A stretch of 48,976 nt of DNA from H17-190 sp034435615 (GCA_034435615.1 DAOTWZ010000079.1:1-48976); one strand, 5' to 3'. Shown: positions 25,316 to 33,166, numbered from the stretch's first letter. Notes: generated from the letters alone by a model not told the origin. Numbers and translations: made by a program.

Positions 25316-26233
25316 ATGGGTGGCCGCGCCGGGGCGCTATTTCTGGCCCTCGTCCTCCTTCTCCTCGCCGGCTGTGGCGGCGGGGGAGCGGGGGCGCCCC
25401 AGGTCTCTCATCTGGCTGGCCGACCGACGCCAACGTCCGTCCCCACGCCACCCCTGCCGGAGCTGGAGCTCAGGGGCGTCCCTGCCCGCCAGGGGACGGC
25501 CTTCCTGGTAGTGGCCCGCCACCTGGTGGGGACGAGGCTGCAGGTCAGCTTCGCTGGCTCCCTCTATCCCCTGTTGCGTCAGGGCGGCGCCTTCTTCGCC
25601 TATGTCCCCGTGGATGTGGCCCTGCCGCCCGGGCCCTACCGTCTGGAGGTGGTGCAGGAGGACCTGGTGCTGGCCGCCGCCAACCTGGAGGTGATGGACG
25701 GGGGCTTCCCCCGGGAGGTGCTGCCCCTTCCCCCAGAGACGAGCCGCCTCCTGCTGGACGCCCAGGCCATCGAGCAGGAGAACCAGGCCCTGGCCGCCGC
25801 CCACGCCAGCTTCCGGCCGGAGCGGCTGTGGCAGGGGCCGTGGGTGCTGCCGGCCCAGGGCCCCTTCAGCGATCCCTTCGGCCTGATGCGCTCCCTGGCC
25901 GGCGGCCCCTTCTCTCCCCACTCCGGGCTGGACATCGCTGCCCCGGAGGGGGCGCCGGTGGTGGCGCCCGCACGGGGAGTGGTGGTGCTGGCCCAGCCCC
26001 TCCACCTGCGGGGGCTCTCGGTGGTCATAGACCACGGCGCCGGCGTGGTGAGCGGCTATCATCACCTGTCGTCGCTGGCGGTGACGGCCGGGCAGGTGGT
26101 GGAGCAGGGACAGGCCATCGGCGCCGTGGGGAGCACCGGCCTGTCCACGGGGCCCCATCTGCACTGGGAGGTGGTGGTGCAGGGGGTGAGGGTGGACCCG
26201 CTGGTCTGGCTGCAGGCACCCCTGGAGCCCTAG
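25316..26233 (+). CDS. M23-family peptidoglycan endopeptidase lipoprotein
   Basis: 305-aa lipoprotein. Signal MGGRAGALFLALVLLLLAGC with lipobox Cys20, a Pro/Thr linker, a beta domain (about 45-140), a short helix (LLDAQAIEQENQALAAAH) and the C-terminal LytM/M23 domain. The zinc motif is complete: HSGLDIAAP (His, Asp), the glycine-rich strand, and GPHLHWEV (His-x-His). It should cleave or bind peptidoglycan cross-bridges outside the membrane. The ATG at 25316 fits AGGA at 25307 better than the ATG three bases earlier. Its stop shares CTAG with the stop of convergent rsmE. Confidence 0.9.
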   Translation: MGGRAGALFLALVLLLLAGCGGGGAGAPQVSHLAGRPTPTSVPTPPLPELELRGVPARQGTAFLVVARHLVGTRLQVSFAGSLYPLLRQGGAFFAYVPVDVALPPGPYRLEVVQEDLVLAAANLEVMDGGFPREVLPLPPETSRLLLDAQAIEQENQALAAAHASFRPERLWQGPWVLPAQGPFSDPFGLMRSLAGGPFSPHSGLDIAAPEGAPVVAPARGVVVLAQPLHLRGLSVVIDHGAGVVSGYHHLSSLAVTAGQVVEQGQAIGAVGSTGLSTGPHLHWEVVVQGVRVDPLVWLQAPLEP

Positions 26234-26967
26234 GGGGAGAACTCGCCCAGCTCGTAGAGGACCAGGGCGGCCGCCACCAGGGCCGCCGTCTCCGCCCGCA
26301 GGACGCGCCGGCCAAGGGAGACCACCTGAAACCCCGCCTGGCGGGCCAGCTCCACCTCGTCGACCTCTAGGCCGCCCTCGGGCCCCACCAGGAGGGAGAC
26401 CTCCGCCACGCTGCCCCTCGCCCGGGAGAGGGGCTCCTGGATGCCCCGCTCCCGCTCTCCCTCCCAGGGCAGGAGGCGGAGGCCGCTGGCCAGCCGCACC
26501 GCCTCCGGCAGGGGAACGGGAGAGGAGAGCTCCGGGGGCCGGGCGCGACCGCACTGCTCCGTCGCCTCGATGACGATGCGCCGCCAGCGCTCCTGCTTGG
26601 CGCTGCCCTCCTTCCAGGGGCGCACCACGGAGCGCCGGGTGACCACGGGGACGATCTCCGCCACTCCCAGCTCCGTAGCCTTCTCCAGCACCAGCTCAAA
26701 GCGAGGCTCCTTGACCAGCCCGGCGAAGAGACGGAGACGCGCCGCCGGCTCGGGCGGAGAGGGGTGGTCGGCCAGGACGGTGGCGGTCACGGCCTTGGGG
26801 GAGACGGAGACCAGTTCCACCTCCCACTCCTTGCCGGAGCCGTCGAAGAGGAGCAGCTTCTCGCCGGGGCGCAGCCGCAGGACGCGGGAGAGGCGCCAGG
26901 CCAGCTCAGGGCCAAGGGTAGCGCGTCGCCCCTGGACGGTGCCGGCGTCCACGTAGAACCTACGCAT
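26230..26967 (-). CDS. rsmE: 16S rRNA (uracil1498-N3)-methyltransferase
   Basis: 245-aa SPOUT methyltransferase for m3U1498 of 16S rRNA. N-terminal PUA-like domain starting MRRFYVDAG with VLRLRPGEKLLLFDG; the knot motifs are LLVGPEGGLEVDEVELA and SLGRRVLRAETAALVAAAL, where SAM binds. The ATG at 26967 overlaps the prmA stop by 8 bp, the usual prmA-rsmE order. Length is normal. Confidence 0.95.
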   Translation of the reverse strand: MRRFYVDAGTVQGRRATLGPELAWRLSRVLRLRPGEKLLLFDGSGKEWEVELVSVSPKAVTATVLADHPSPPEPAARLRLFAGLVKEPRFELVLEKATELGVAEIVPVVTRRSVVRPWKEGSAKQERWRRIVIEATEQCGRARPPELSSPVPLPEAVRLASGLRLLPWEGERERGIQEPLSRARGSVAEVSLLVGPEGGLEVDEVELARQAGFQVVSLGRRVLRAETAALVAAALVLYELGEFSP

Positions 26968-27883
26968 CCTCCTTCACCGCCAGGAGGGCCGCCCAGGGCG
27001 GGTCCTCCAGCCGCTCCAGCGTCCGCAGGCCGTGGCGGGAGAGGGCCCGGGCCAGGGCATCGGCGCTCTCCTGCAGGAAGCCACTGGCCACCAGGCGGCC
27101 CCCGGGCGCCAGCGCCCGGGCCAGGAGGGGCGCCAGCCGCTCCAGCGTCAGCCCGTCTATGTTGACGGCGATCACCTGGAAGGGCCCCTCCCCGGCCACC
27201 TCCGGCGTGAGGGTGCCCAGCCGGGCGCAGACCCGCTCCGCCACGCCGTTGCGGCGGGCGTTCTCCCCGGCCGCCCGCACCGCCTGGGGGTCTATGTCCA
27301 GGGCCAGGACGGGGGCCGCCCCCAGCTTGGCGGCGGCGATGGCCAGGATGCCGGTGCCGGTGCCCAGGTCCAGGGCCCTGTCCCCCGGCCGCACCGCCCT
27401 CTGGAGGGCCCGCAGGCACATGGCGGTGGTGGGGTGCTCACCGGTGCCGAAGGCAAGGCCGGGGTCGATCTCGATGACGATGTCGCCAGCGCGGGCCTCC
27501 CGCCTGTCCCAGGAGTGGTTCACCAGCACGCGGCCGATGCGCCGCGCCCGCAGGTGGCGCTGCCAGGAGCGCTGCCAGTCCTCCGCCCTCAGGCGGCGGG
27601 GGCGCAGCCAGCGGGGCGGCCGGCGCAGGGGGGCGAAGCGGAGGGCCAGCCGCAGGGAGCGGCGGCGCTGCGGCGTCGCCTCGTCCGAGGGCAGGTAGGC
27701 GCGGACGAGGGCGCGGCGGGCGCTGGCGGCGATGTCTCCCTCCGGGGTGGCGGCCCACCCAGCACCTTCCGGGAAGGGGCCCCGGTACTCCACAGCCACT
27801 CCGCCGGGGCAGTGCTGGCGGAGGAGGTCGGCCACCAGTTCGGCGTCGGCCGGGTCGGTCTCCAGAGTGATCTCCGTCCACAT
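26960..27883 (-). CDS. prmA: Ribosomal protein L11 methyltransferase
   Basis: 307-aa class I SAM methyltransferase that trimethylates L11. Signatures: WTEITLETDPADAELVADLL at the N-terminus, IEIDPGLAFGTGEHPTTAMCL and the SAM loop ALDLGTGTGILAIAAAKLG, then VNIDGLTLERLAPLLARAL. A basic Arg-rich insert (about 75-105) is seen between the two domains. The ATG at 27883 is chosen; a GTG two codons earlier at 27889 is possible and neither has a strong ribosome site. Part of dnaJ-prmA-rsmE, a common arrangement. Confidence 0.93.
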   Translation of the reverse strand: MWTEITLETDPADAELVADLLRQHCPGGVAVEYRGPFPEGAGWAATPEGDIAASARRALVRAYLPSDEATPQRRRSLRLALRFAPLRRPPRWLRPRRLRAEDWQRSWQRHLRARRIGRVLVNHSWDRREARAGDIVIEIDPGLAFGTGEHPTTAMCLRALQRAVRPGDRALDLGTGTGILAIAAAKLGAAPVLALDIDPQAVRAAGENARRNGVAERVCARLGTLTPEVAGEGPFQVIAVNIDGLTLERLAPLLARALAPGGRLVASGFLQESADALARALSRHGLRTLERLEDPPWAALLAVKEDA

Positions 27884-27911
27884 GGCCACGATAGCCCGGC
27901 CCCGGGCGGGG

Positions 27912-29036
27912 TCAGGTGAGGGCGTCCCAGATGCGGCTCAGGATGCCGCGGTCGCCGTCGCTGTGGACAGGGGTGCCGAAGCTGTCGGCCAGGGCCTCCA
28001 GGAGCCGCCGCTGCTGCTCGGTGAGCCGCCGCGGGACGACGACGCTCACCTGGACGCGCAGGTCGCCGCGGCCGCCGTCATGAACGTGGGGGATGCCTTT
28101 CCCCTTGATGACGAACTCCTGGCCGCTCTGGGTGCCCGCCGGGATGCGCAGGAGGTGGTAGCCACCCTCCAGGAGGGGTATGCCGGCGTCGCACCCCAGG
28201 GCGGCCTGGGCGATGTTCAGCTCCAGGCGGTAGAGCAGGTCGTAGCCCTCCCGCTGGAAGTAGGGGTGGGGCCGGAGCCGTATGGTGATGTAGAGGTTGC
28301 CGGCGGGGCCGCCGTTGGGGCCGGCGTCGCCCTCGCCGCTGAGGCGCATCTGGGTGCCATCGTCCACGCCGGCCGGCACCTTCACCACGAGGCGACGGGT
28401 GCGGCGCTGGCGGCCGGAGCCGCGGCAGTCGCGGCAGGGATGGGTGATGATGCGGCCCTCGCCGCGACACTGGGGGCAGGTGGCGACGTTGATGAACTGG
28501 CCGAAGATGTTGCGGTGGACGCGCCGCACCTCACCCAGGCCGCCGCAGGAGGGGCAGGTGGCAGGGCCAGCGCCGGGCTCGCTGCCGGAGCCGCCGCAGC
28601 GGGAGCAGGCCTCCGCCCGCGTCACCTCTATCTCCTTCTCGCAGCCGAAGGCGGCCTCCTCCAGCTCCAGCTCCAGGGTGAGGCGGCGGTCGGCCCCCCG
28701 CTGCGTCTCCCGGCGGAAGGTGGCCCCGGTGCCGCCGAAGAAGGCGTCGAAGATGTCGCCCCAGCCGCCGAACTGGAAGCCCTCGAAGGGCCGCCCCGCC
28801 GGGGCGCCCTGAAGGCCGGCGTGGCCGTAGCGGTCGTACAGGGCCCGCTTTTCGGGGTCGGAGAGGACTTCGTAGGCCTCGCTGATCTCCTTGAAGCGCT
28901 CTTCGGCGTCCTTCTCCTTGTTGCGGTCGGGGTGGTACTTCATGGCCAGCCGGCGGAAGGCGCGCTTTATCTCCTCCATGCTGGCGTTGCGGGGCACGCC
29001 CAGCACCTCGTAGTAGTCGCGCTTGGTGGCGGCCAT
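27912..29036 (-). CDS. dnaJ: Chaperone protein DnaJ
   Basis: 374-aa full-length type I DnaJ. J domain with KYHPDRNKEKD (HPD triad about residues 34-36), Gly/Phe region FEGFQFGGWGDIFDAFFG, four zinc-finger repeats CSRCGGSG, CPSCGGLG, CPQCRGEG and CRDCRGSG, then the C-terminal substrate domains. It stimulates DnaK ATPase. DnaK and GrpE are not adjacent, and no CIRCE element is seen upstream. The gene is preceded by an extended -10 (TGCTACAAT) ending 10 nt before the ATG with no Shine-Dalgarno, suggesting a leaderless transcript. Confidence 0.96.
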   Translation of the reverse strand: MAATKRDYYEVLGVPRNASMEEIKRAFRRLAMKYHPDRNKEKDAEERFKEISEAYEVLSDPEKRALYDRYGHAGLQGAPAGRPFEGFQFGGWGDIFDAFFGGTGATFRRETQRGADRRLTLELELEEAAFGCEKEIEVTRAEACSRCGGSGSEPGAGPATCPSCGGLGEVRRVHRNIFGQFINVATCPQCRGEGRIITHPCRDCRGSGRQRRTRRLVVKVPAGVDDGTQMRLSGEGDAGPNGGPAGNLYITIRLRPHPYFQREGYDLLYRLELNIAQAALGCDAGIPLLEGGYHLLRIPAGTQSGQEFVIKGKGIPHVHDGGRGDLRVQVSVVVPRRLTEQQRRLLEALADSFGTPVHSDGDRGILSRIWDALT

Positions 29037-29046
29037 GGCAAGCTCA

Positions 29047-29055
29047 ATTGTAGCA
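29047..29055 (-). promoter_or_regulatory. Extended -10 of dnaJ, leaderless spacing
   Basis: Minus-strand TG-C-TACAAT, with exactly 10 nt between the box and the ATG at 29036. No ribosome site fits in that space. Confidence 0.6.
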
Positions 29056-29131
29056 GAGGGTCAGGGGTGGAAGGAGAGGCGAGGATGTGGCCCCAGCGTC
29101 GGGTGGTCTCGCTTTCAGGGAAGAAAAGGTT

Positions 29132-29207
29132 TGGTGGAGATAGCGGGGCTCGAACCCGCAGCCTCCGCGATGCGAACGCGGCGCTCTCCCAATTGAGCTA
29201 TATCCCC
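29132..29207 (-). tRNA. tRNA-Ala(CGC)
   Basis: 76 nt including encoded CCA. Acceptor GGGGATA pairs with TATCTCC and has the G3-U70 wobble that defines alanine tRNAs. D arm GCTC/GAGC, anticodon stem CCGCG/CGCGG with loop TTCGCAT (anticodon CGC), T arm with GTTCGAG. The discriminator is A. Confidence 0.97.
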
Positions 29208-29217
29208 ACCAGTCCGG

Positions 29218-29247
29218 ATTTTAGGCCGGGGAGCCCGGCGGCGTCAA
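29218..29247 (-). promoter_or_regulatory. Promoter of tRNA-Ala
   Basis: Minus-strand TTGACG (29242-29247), 18 bp, TAAAAT (29218-29223). The -35 overlaps the rimM stop codon. The predicted start is only a few nt before the tRNA. Confidence 0.6.
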
Positions 29248-29798
29248 TCGCCGCGGCGGGCCTCCGGCAGGAGGCCAGGCACCTCCTCCACCAGGAGGCG
29301 CCCCCCAGCCAGGTCCACCTCGGTGATGAACTCGTCCACGGCGGGGACCAGCACCTCCCCCAGGGGGCCGTGGACCAGGAGGACATCGTTGGCTCCGGTG
29401 GGGAGCACCTGGACCACCTGGCCCAGGTAGACGCCGGCGGTGGTGTGCACCTCTAGCCCTATGAGCTGGAAGTAGTAGTACTCGCCCTCTCCCAGCTCCT
29501 GGAGCTCCTGCTCCGCCACCTCCAGATAGAGGGAGCGGTAGCCTTCGGCCTGCTCCCGGCTGTCGATGCCGCTCAGCTTGAGGTAGGCCCGTCCCCTGTA
29601 CCAGTGGGCTCGCTCTATGACCCGGCGTTCCCCCGCCAGATAGACGGAGCGCCCCGGGGAGAGGAGCTCCGCCTCGGCCAGGGGAAGTATGGCCAGCTCC
29701 CCCAGGAGGCCCCAGGGCCGCACCACGCGGCCCACGGCCACCATCTGTCCAGCGGGAGCGTCAGGATGCGGACGCGGTGCAGCGTCCCTCTCGGCCAT
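29244..29798 (-). CDS. rimM: 16S rRNA processing protein RimM
   Basis: 184-aa ribosome maturation factor that binds S19 and helps 30S head assembly. N-terminal RimM domain with VAVGRVVRPWGLLGELAI (usual form GxIxxxxGxxGExxV), then the PRC-barrel part YYYFQLIGLEVHTTAGVYLGQV and the conserved NDVLLVHG and LVPAVDEFI. It follows khpA by 18 bp in the ffh-rpsP-khpA-rimM order. The usual next genes trmD and rplS are absent; tRNA-Ala comes next. Confidence 0.94.
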   Translation of the reverse strand: MAERDAAPRPHPDAPAGQMVAVGRVVRPWGLLGELAILPLAEAELLSPGRSVYLAGERRVIERAHWYRGRAYLKLSGIDSREQAEGYRSLYLEVAEQELQELGEGEYYYFQLIGLEVHTTAGVYLGQVVQVLPTGANDVLLVHGPLGEVLVPAVDEFITEVDLAGGRLLVEEVPGLLPEARRGD

Positions 29799-29816
29799 CG
29801 GCTCTCACGGGCCGCC

Positions 29817-30044
29817 CTAGCCGATCTCCAGGACCGCCCGCACGCCCTGCCGGGCAGCCGCCACCCGCAGGAGGGTGCGCAGGGCGTTGGCGATACGGCC
29901 CTGCTTGCCTATGATGCGGCCCATATCAGCATCGGCCACCCTCAGGTGAAGGACGATGTGGTCGCCCTTGTCTTCCTCCGTCACCACCACCTGGTCCGGG
30001 TAGTCGACGATGGCACGGGCCACGAACTCCACCAGCTCCTTCAT
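29817..30044 (-). CDS. khpA: KH domain RNA-binding protein KhpA
   Basis: 75-aa single KH-domain protein. The nucleic-acid-binding loop is IIGKQGRIANALRTLL (GxxG form GKQG). KhpA binds RNA, often with KhpB/Jag, and is linked to cell-envelope growth and ribosome maturation. It lies 6 bp after rpsP, with AGGAGTAACC before the ATG. Confidence 0.93.
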   Translation of the reverse strand: MKELVEFVARAIVDYPDQVVVTEEDKGDHIVLHLRVADADMGRIIGKQGRIANALRTLLRVAAARQGVRAVLEIG

Positions 30045-30050
30045 GGAAGG

Positions 30051-30383
30051 TTACTCCTGCTCCGCCGGGCGTCCGCCACCCGCCTGACTGGCCTGCAGCC
30101 GCCGCAGGTGCTTGGTGTAGACGTAGGGCGGCAGGCCAGCCTTCTCCATCACTCCGAGACGGGTGAGGAGCTTGGCCGCCGCCTCGGAGGGCTGGGCCCC
30201 CTGCTTCAGCCAGTAGATGGCCCGCTCCTCCTGGACGCTCACCTTGGCCGGGTCCGGGAGCGGGTCATAGTGGCCGATGATCTCCAGGAAGCGCCCGTCC
30301 CGGGGGGCGCGGGAGTCGGCCACCACCAGCCGGTAGAAGGGGCGGTTGCGTCTGCCCATGCGTGATAGCCTGATCCTCAGCAA
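30051..30383 (-). CDS. rpsP: 30S ribosomal protein S16
   Basis: 110 aa. N-terminus LRIRLSRMGRRNRPFYRLVV, followed by ADSRAPRDGRFLEIIGHYDP, the bS16 signature. The start is TTG at 30383 with GGAGGTG six nt upstream; using the internal ATG (30359) would cut off the conserved first strand. A C-terminal extension rich in Gln and Gly is not conserved. Confidence 0.96.
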   Translation of the reverse strand: MLRIRLSRMGRRNRPFYRLVVADSRAPRDGRFLEIIGHYDPLPDPAKVSVQEERAIYWLKQGAQPSEAAAKLLTRLGVMEKAGLPPYVYTKHLRRLQASQAGGGRPAEQE

Positions 30384-30402
30384 GCTAGCACCTCCAGTTC
30401 CC

Positions 30403-31743
30403 TCAGTTACGGGACTTGGGCCACATAGAGAGGAGACGGCGCCCCTCGCTCCCTGCCAGGCTCTTGAGGAGCCGCCTCACCTCCCAGTACTGGTTCAGGA
30501 GCCGGTTGACCTCGGCGACGGTGGTGCCCGAGCCACGAGCGATGCGCCGCCGCCGGCTGCCATCGATGATCTCCGGGTGGCGCCGCTCCTGCGGCGTCAT
30601 GGAGAGGATGATGGCCTCCGCCCGTTTCAGGTAGCGCTCGTCCATGGCCTCCTTGGGTAGCTGGCCCTTGATGGCGGCGAAGCCGGGCAGCATCCCCAGG
30701 AGCTGCTGGATGGGCCCCATGCGCTGGACCCGCTGGAACTGCATGAGCAGGTCCTCCATGGTGATCTCGCCGCGGCGGGCCCGCTCGGCGAAGCTCTCCA
30801 CCTCTTCCTGGGCGAACTCCTCCTTGGCCTTCTCGATGAGGGTCAGGACATCGCCCATACCCAGGATACGCCCGGCGACGCGGTCGGGATGGAAGGGCTC
30901 CAGGGCGTCCGGCTTCTCGCCCGTCCCCACGAATTTGATGGGCACGCCGGTGACGGCGCGAATGGAGAGGGCAGCGCCGCCGCGGGCGTCGCCGTCCAGC
31001 TTGGTGAGGACGAGGCCCGTGAGCCCCAGCGCCTCATGGAAGGACTGGGCGGCGTGCACCGCCTCCTGCCCGGTCATGGCGTCCGCCACCAGGAGCACCT
31101 CAGTAGGGGAGAAGGCCTGACGCAGCTCCCGGAGGGCCTCCAGCTCGTCCTCGGCCAGGGCGACGCAGCCGAAGGTGTCCACCAGCACGAGGGTGGCCCC
31201 CTGGCGGCGGGCCTCCTCCTGGGCCCGTCGGGCCAGCTCCCGCGGCGCCAGCTCGCCCTCGGGAGCGGAGACGGGTATGGATAGCTGCCGTCCCAGGGCG
31301 ATGAGCTGCTGGGCAGCGGCGACGCGGTAAGGATCGGCGGCCACCAGGAGGGGACGCTGCCCCTGCCGCCGCAGGTGCAGCCCCAGCTTGGCGGCGGTGG
31401 TGGTCTTGCCGGAGCCCTTGAGCCCCACCAGCATCACCACCGTGGGCGGTGTGCGGGCGAGCTCAAGGTGGGCCTGCCCGCCGCCCAGCACCTCCTTCAG
31501 CTCCTGATGGACGATGTCTATTATCTGCTGGACGGGGGTGAGGCTCCTGTGCACCTGGGCGCCCAGGGCGCGCTCCCTCACCCGGGATATGAACTGCCGC
31601 ACCACCTGGAAGTGGACGTCCGCCTCCAGGAGGGCGAGACGCACCTCCCTCAGGGCTTCGTCCAGGTCCTTCTCGGTGACGGTGCCGCGATTTCCCAGGC
31701 GGCGGAAGGCAGCCTGCAGCTTCTCTGTCAGGGTATCGAACAT
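30403..31743 (-). CDS. ffh: Signal recognition particle protein Ffh, variant G3 motif
   Basis: 446-aa SRP54 GTPase that targets membrane proteins co-translationally. N domain (1-90), G domain with G1 LKGSGKTTTAAKL, G2 DPYRVAAAQQL, G4 TKLDGDARGG and G5 GTGEKPDALEPF, then the Met-rich M domain with RIARGSGTTVAEVNRLL. The G3 motif, normally DTAGR, reads DTFGC (VDTFGCVALAED) and is clear at DNA level (31161-31184), so it loses the conserved Arg. Other motifs are intact and the gene heads the rpsP operon, so it is likely functional. The promoter box ends 12 nt before the ATG with no Shine-Dalgarno. Confidence 0.95.
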   Translation of the reverse strand: MFDTLTEKLQAAFRRLGNRGTVTEKDLDEALREVRLALLEADVHFQVVRQFISRVRERALGAQVHRSLTPVQQIIDIVHQELKEVLGGGQAHLELARTPPTVVMLVGLKGSGKTTTAAKLGLHLRRQGQRPLLVAADPYRVAAAQQLIALGRQLSIPVSAPEGELAPRELARRAQEEARRQGATLVLVDTFGCVALAEDELEALRELRQAFSPTEVLLVADAMTGQEAVHAAQSFHEALGLTGLVLTKLDGDARGGAALSIRAVTGVPIKFVGTGEKPDALEPFHPDRVAGRILGMGDVLTLIEKAKEEFAQEEVESFAERARRGEITMEDLLMQFQRVQRMGPIQQLLGMLPGFAAIKGQLPKEAMDERYLKRAEAIILSMTPQERRHPEIIDGSRRRRIARGSGTTVAEVNRLLNQYWEVRRLLKSLAGSEGRRLLSMWPKSRN

Positions 31744-31755
31744 TGCCGATTTAAC

Positions 31756-31761
31756 ATTTTA
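31756..31761 (-). promoter_or_regulatory. -10 box of ffh, near-leaderless spacing
   Basis: Minus-strand TAAAAT with 12 nt to the ATG. A TTCCCC 17 bp upstream is the possible -35. Confidence 0.5.
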
Positions 31762-31822
31762 GGCCACCGGGCAGCCTCGGGGAAAGGAAGGGGGTAGACA
31801 CCGCCCGCCAGCCCTGCTCTAG

Positions 31823-31841
31823 CTAAATAGTAATCATTATG
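31823..31841. promoter_or_regulatory. AT-rich Fur-box-like sequence
   Basis: A 19-bp stretch ending TAATCATTATG matches 13 of 19 positions of the classical Fur box, in otherwise GC-rich DNA. It lies about 80 bp upstream of ffh and just after the small membrane protein gene. It may equally be part of a promoter (TACTAT on the minus strand). Confidence 0.3.
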
Positions 31842-31865
31842 GCCTTCTCCGGCTAGAGGGCCCCG

Positions 31866-32066
31866 TCAGCGGCCCCGGGCCCGCCTGCCGAAGGCCCCCA
31901 GGAAGGGAGAGCCGGCCCCCAGGAGAAAGCCGAAGTCATACCAGTTGCCGGCCCTACCCGTGTTATAGAAGGGGAAGCCCTCCCAGACGCCGAAGACGTG
32001 GGCGATGAGGACGATCCACGCCGTCAGGCCGTTCCAGAGGCCCCAGAGGAAGTCCTGCCACCACAT
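31866..32066 (-). CDS. Small membrane protein of unknown function
   Basis: 66-aa protein. It starts MWWQDFLWGLWNGLTAW and has a hydrophobic helix (about 10-30, LTAWIVLIAHVFGVW), then EGFPFYNTGRAGNWYDFGF and LLGAGSPFLGAFG and a basic tail. AGGAGGGGGAG precedes the ATG directly, so the start is firm; the frame continues upstream but only as GC-rich Pro/Arg coding noise. I recall similar short membrane proteins in actinobacterial and Chloroflexota genomes, all uncharacterised. It follows the GAPDH gene by 86 bp on the same strand, separated by a strong hairpin. Confidence 0.75.
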   Translation of the reverse strand: MWWQDFLWGLWNGLTAWIVLIAHVFGVWEGFPFYNTGRAGNWYDFGFLLGAGSPFLGAFGRRARGR

Positions 32067-32086
32067 CTCCCCCTCCTGTAGGCCGC

Positions 32087-32107
32087 GGGCCGCCGGGCGG
32101 GCGGCCC
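32087..32107 (-). terminator. Strong GC hairpin between GAPDH and the small membrane protein
   Basis: Perfect 8-bp repeat GGGCCGCC/GGCGGCCC with a 5-nt loop. It lacks a U-run and lies 20 nt before the next ATG, so partial termination or RNA processing is possible. Confidence 0.4.
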
Positions 32108-32152
32108 GGGCCTTCCCTCGGACGGCCGGGGCCGGCGGCGCCGCGGCGGCAC

Positions 32153-33166
32153 CTAAAGGCCCCGCTTCAGCAGGTAGGCGCAGAGGTCGGCTACGCGGCA
32201 GGCGTAGCCCCACTCGTTGTCGTACCAGGCCAGCACCTTCACCAGGTTGCCACCCAGGGTCATGGTGCTGAGGCCATCGACGATGGCGCTGTGGGGGTCG
32301 CCCTTGAAGTCCAGGCTCACCAGGGGCTCATCGGTGTAGGCCAGGATCCCCCGCAGGGACTCCGAGGCGGCCTCCCGGAAGGCCTCGTTGACCTCCTCCG
32401 GCTTCACCTCACGCTTCAGGTTGGCCACGAAGTCGCACACGGAGACGGTGGAGGTGGGGACGCGGAAGGCCATGCCGTCCAGGCGTCCCTGCAGCTCGGG
32501 GATGACCTGGGTCACCGCCACGGCGGCGCCGGTGGTGGTAGGGATGATGTTGAGGGCGGCCGCCCGGGCCCGCCGCAGGTCGCGGTGGACGGTGTCCAGC
32601 ACCACCTGGTCGTTGGTGTAGGCGTGGATGGTGGTCATGAAGCCCTTCTCCACGCCGAAGGCATCGTGCAGCACCTTCACCACGGGGGCGATGCAGTTGG
32701 TGGTGCAGGAGGCGTTGGAGATGATGCGGTGGCGGGCCGGGTCGTACATCTCCTCGTTGACGCCCAGCACCACCGTCACGTCCTCGTTCTTGGCGGGGGC
32801 GGTGATGATGACCCGCTTGGCACCCCCCTGCAGATGGGCCGCCGCCTGCTTGCCATCGGTAAAGCGGCCGGTGGACTCGATGACCAGCTCTACGCCGAAG
32901 TCGCCCCAGGGTATCTTGGCCGGGTCGCGCTCGGCGATGACCTTCACCTCACGCCCGTCGACGACGATGGAGCTGTCGGTGGCGCGGACGTCGCCGGGGA
33001 AGCGGCCATAGTTGCTGTCGTACTTGAGAAGGTGGGCGTTGGTGTGAGGGTCTGTCAGGTCGTTGATGACCACCACTTCCAGCTTGTCGGCGTGGTAGTC
33101 CCGTATGGCCTTGAAGACCTGCCGGCCGATGCGGCCGAAGCCGTTGATGCCTACCTTGACGGCCAT
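32153..33166 (-). CDS. gap: Glyceraldehyde-3-phosphate dehydrogenase, type I
   Basis: 337-aa GAPDH. Rossmann motif GINGFGRIGRQVFKAI at the start, catalytic SNASCTTNCIAPVVKVL, NDQVVLDTVHRDLRRARAA, and C-terminal WYDNEWGYACRVADL. It interconverts glyceraldehyde-3-phosphate and 1,3-bisphosphoglycerate; the VVVINDLTD segment after beta 2 suits NAD use. The ATG at 33166 has GGGGGTG six nt upstream; a start five codons earlier (33181) is less likely. The leader contains the repeat AGGGGC/GCCCCT at 33190-33207. Confidence 0.96.
   Translation of the reverse strand: MAVKVGINGFGRIGRQVFKAIRDYHADKLEVVVINDLTDPHTNAHLLKYDSNYGRFPGDVRATDSSIVVDGREVKVIAERDPAKIPWGDFGVELVIESTGRFTDGKQAAAHLQGGAKRVIITAPAKNEDVTVVLGVNEEMYDPARHRIISNASCTTNCIAPVVKVLHDAFGVEKGFMTTIHAYTNDQVVLDTVHRDLRRARAAALNIIPTTTGAAVAVTQVIPELQGRLDGMAFRVPTSTVSVCDFVANLKREVKPEEVNEAFREAASESLRGILAYTDEPLVSLDFKGDPHSAIVDGLSTMTLGGNLVKVLAWYDNEWGYACRVADLCAYLLKRGL

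Noticed and set aside
29037..29131. Possible CIRCE element or heat-shock operator before dnaJ
   Set aside because: No TTAGCACTC-n9-GAGTGCTAA-like repeat is present.
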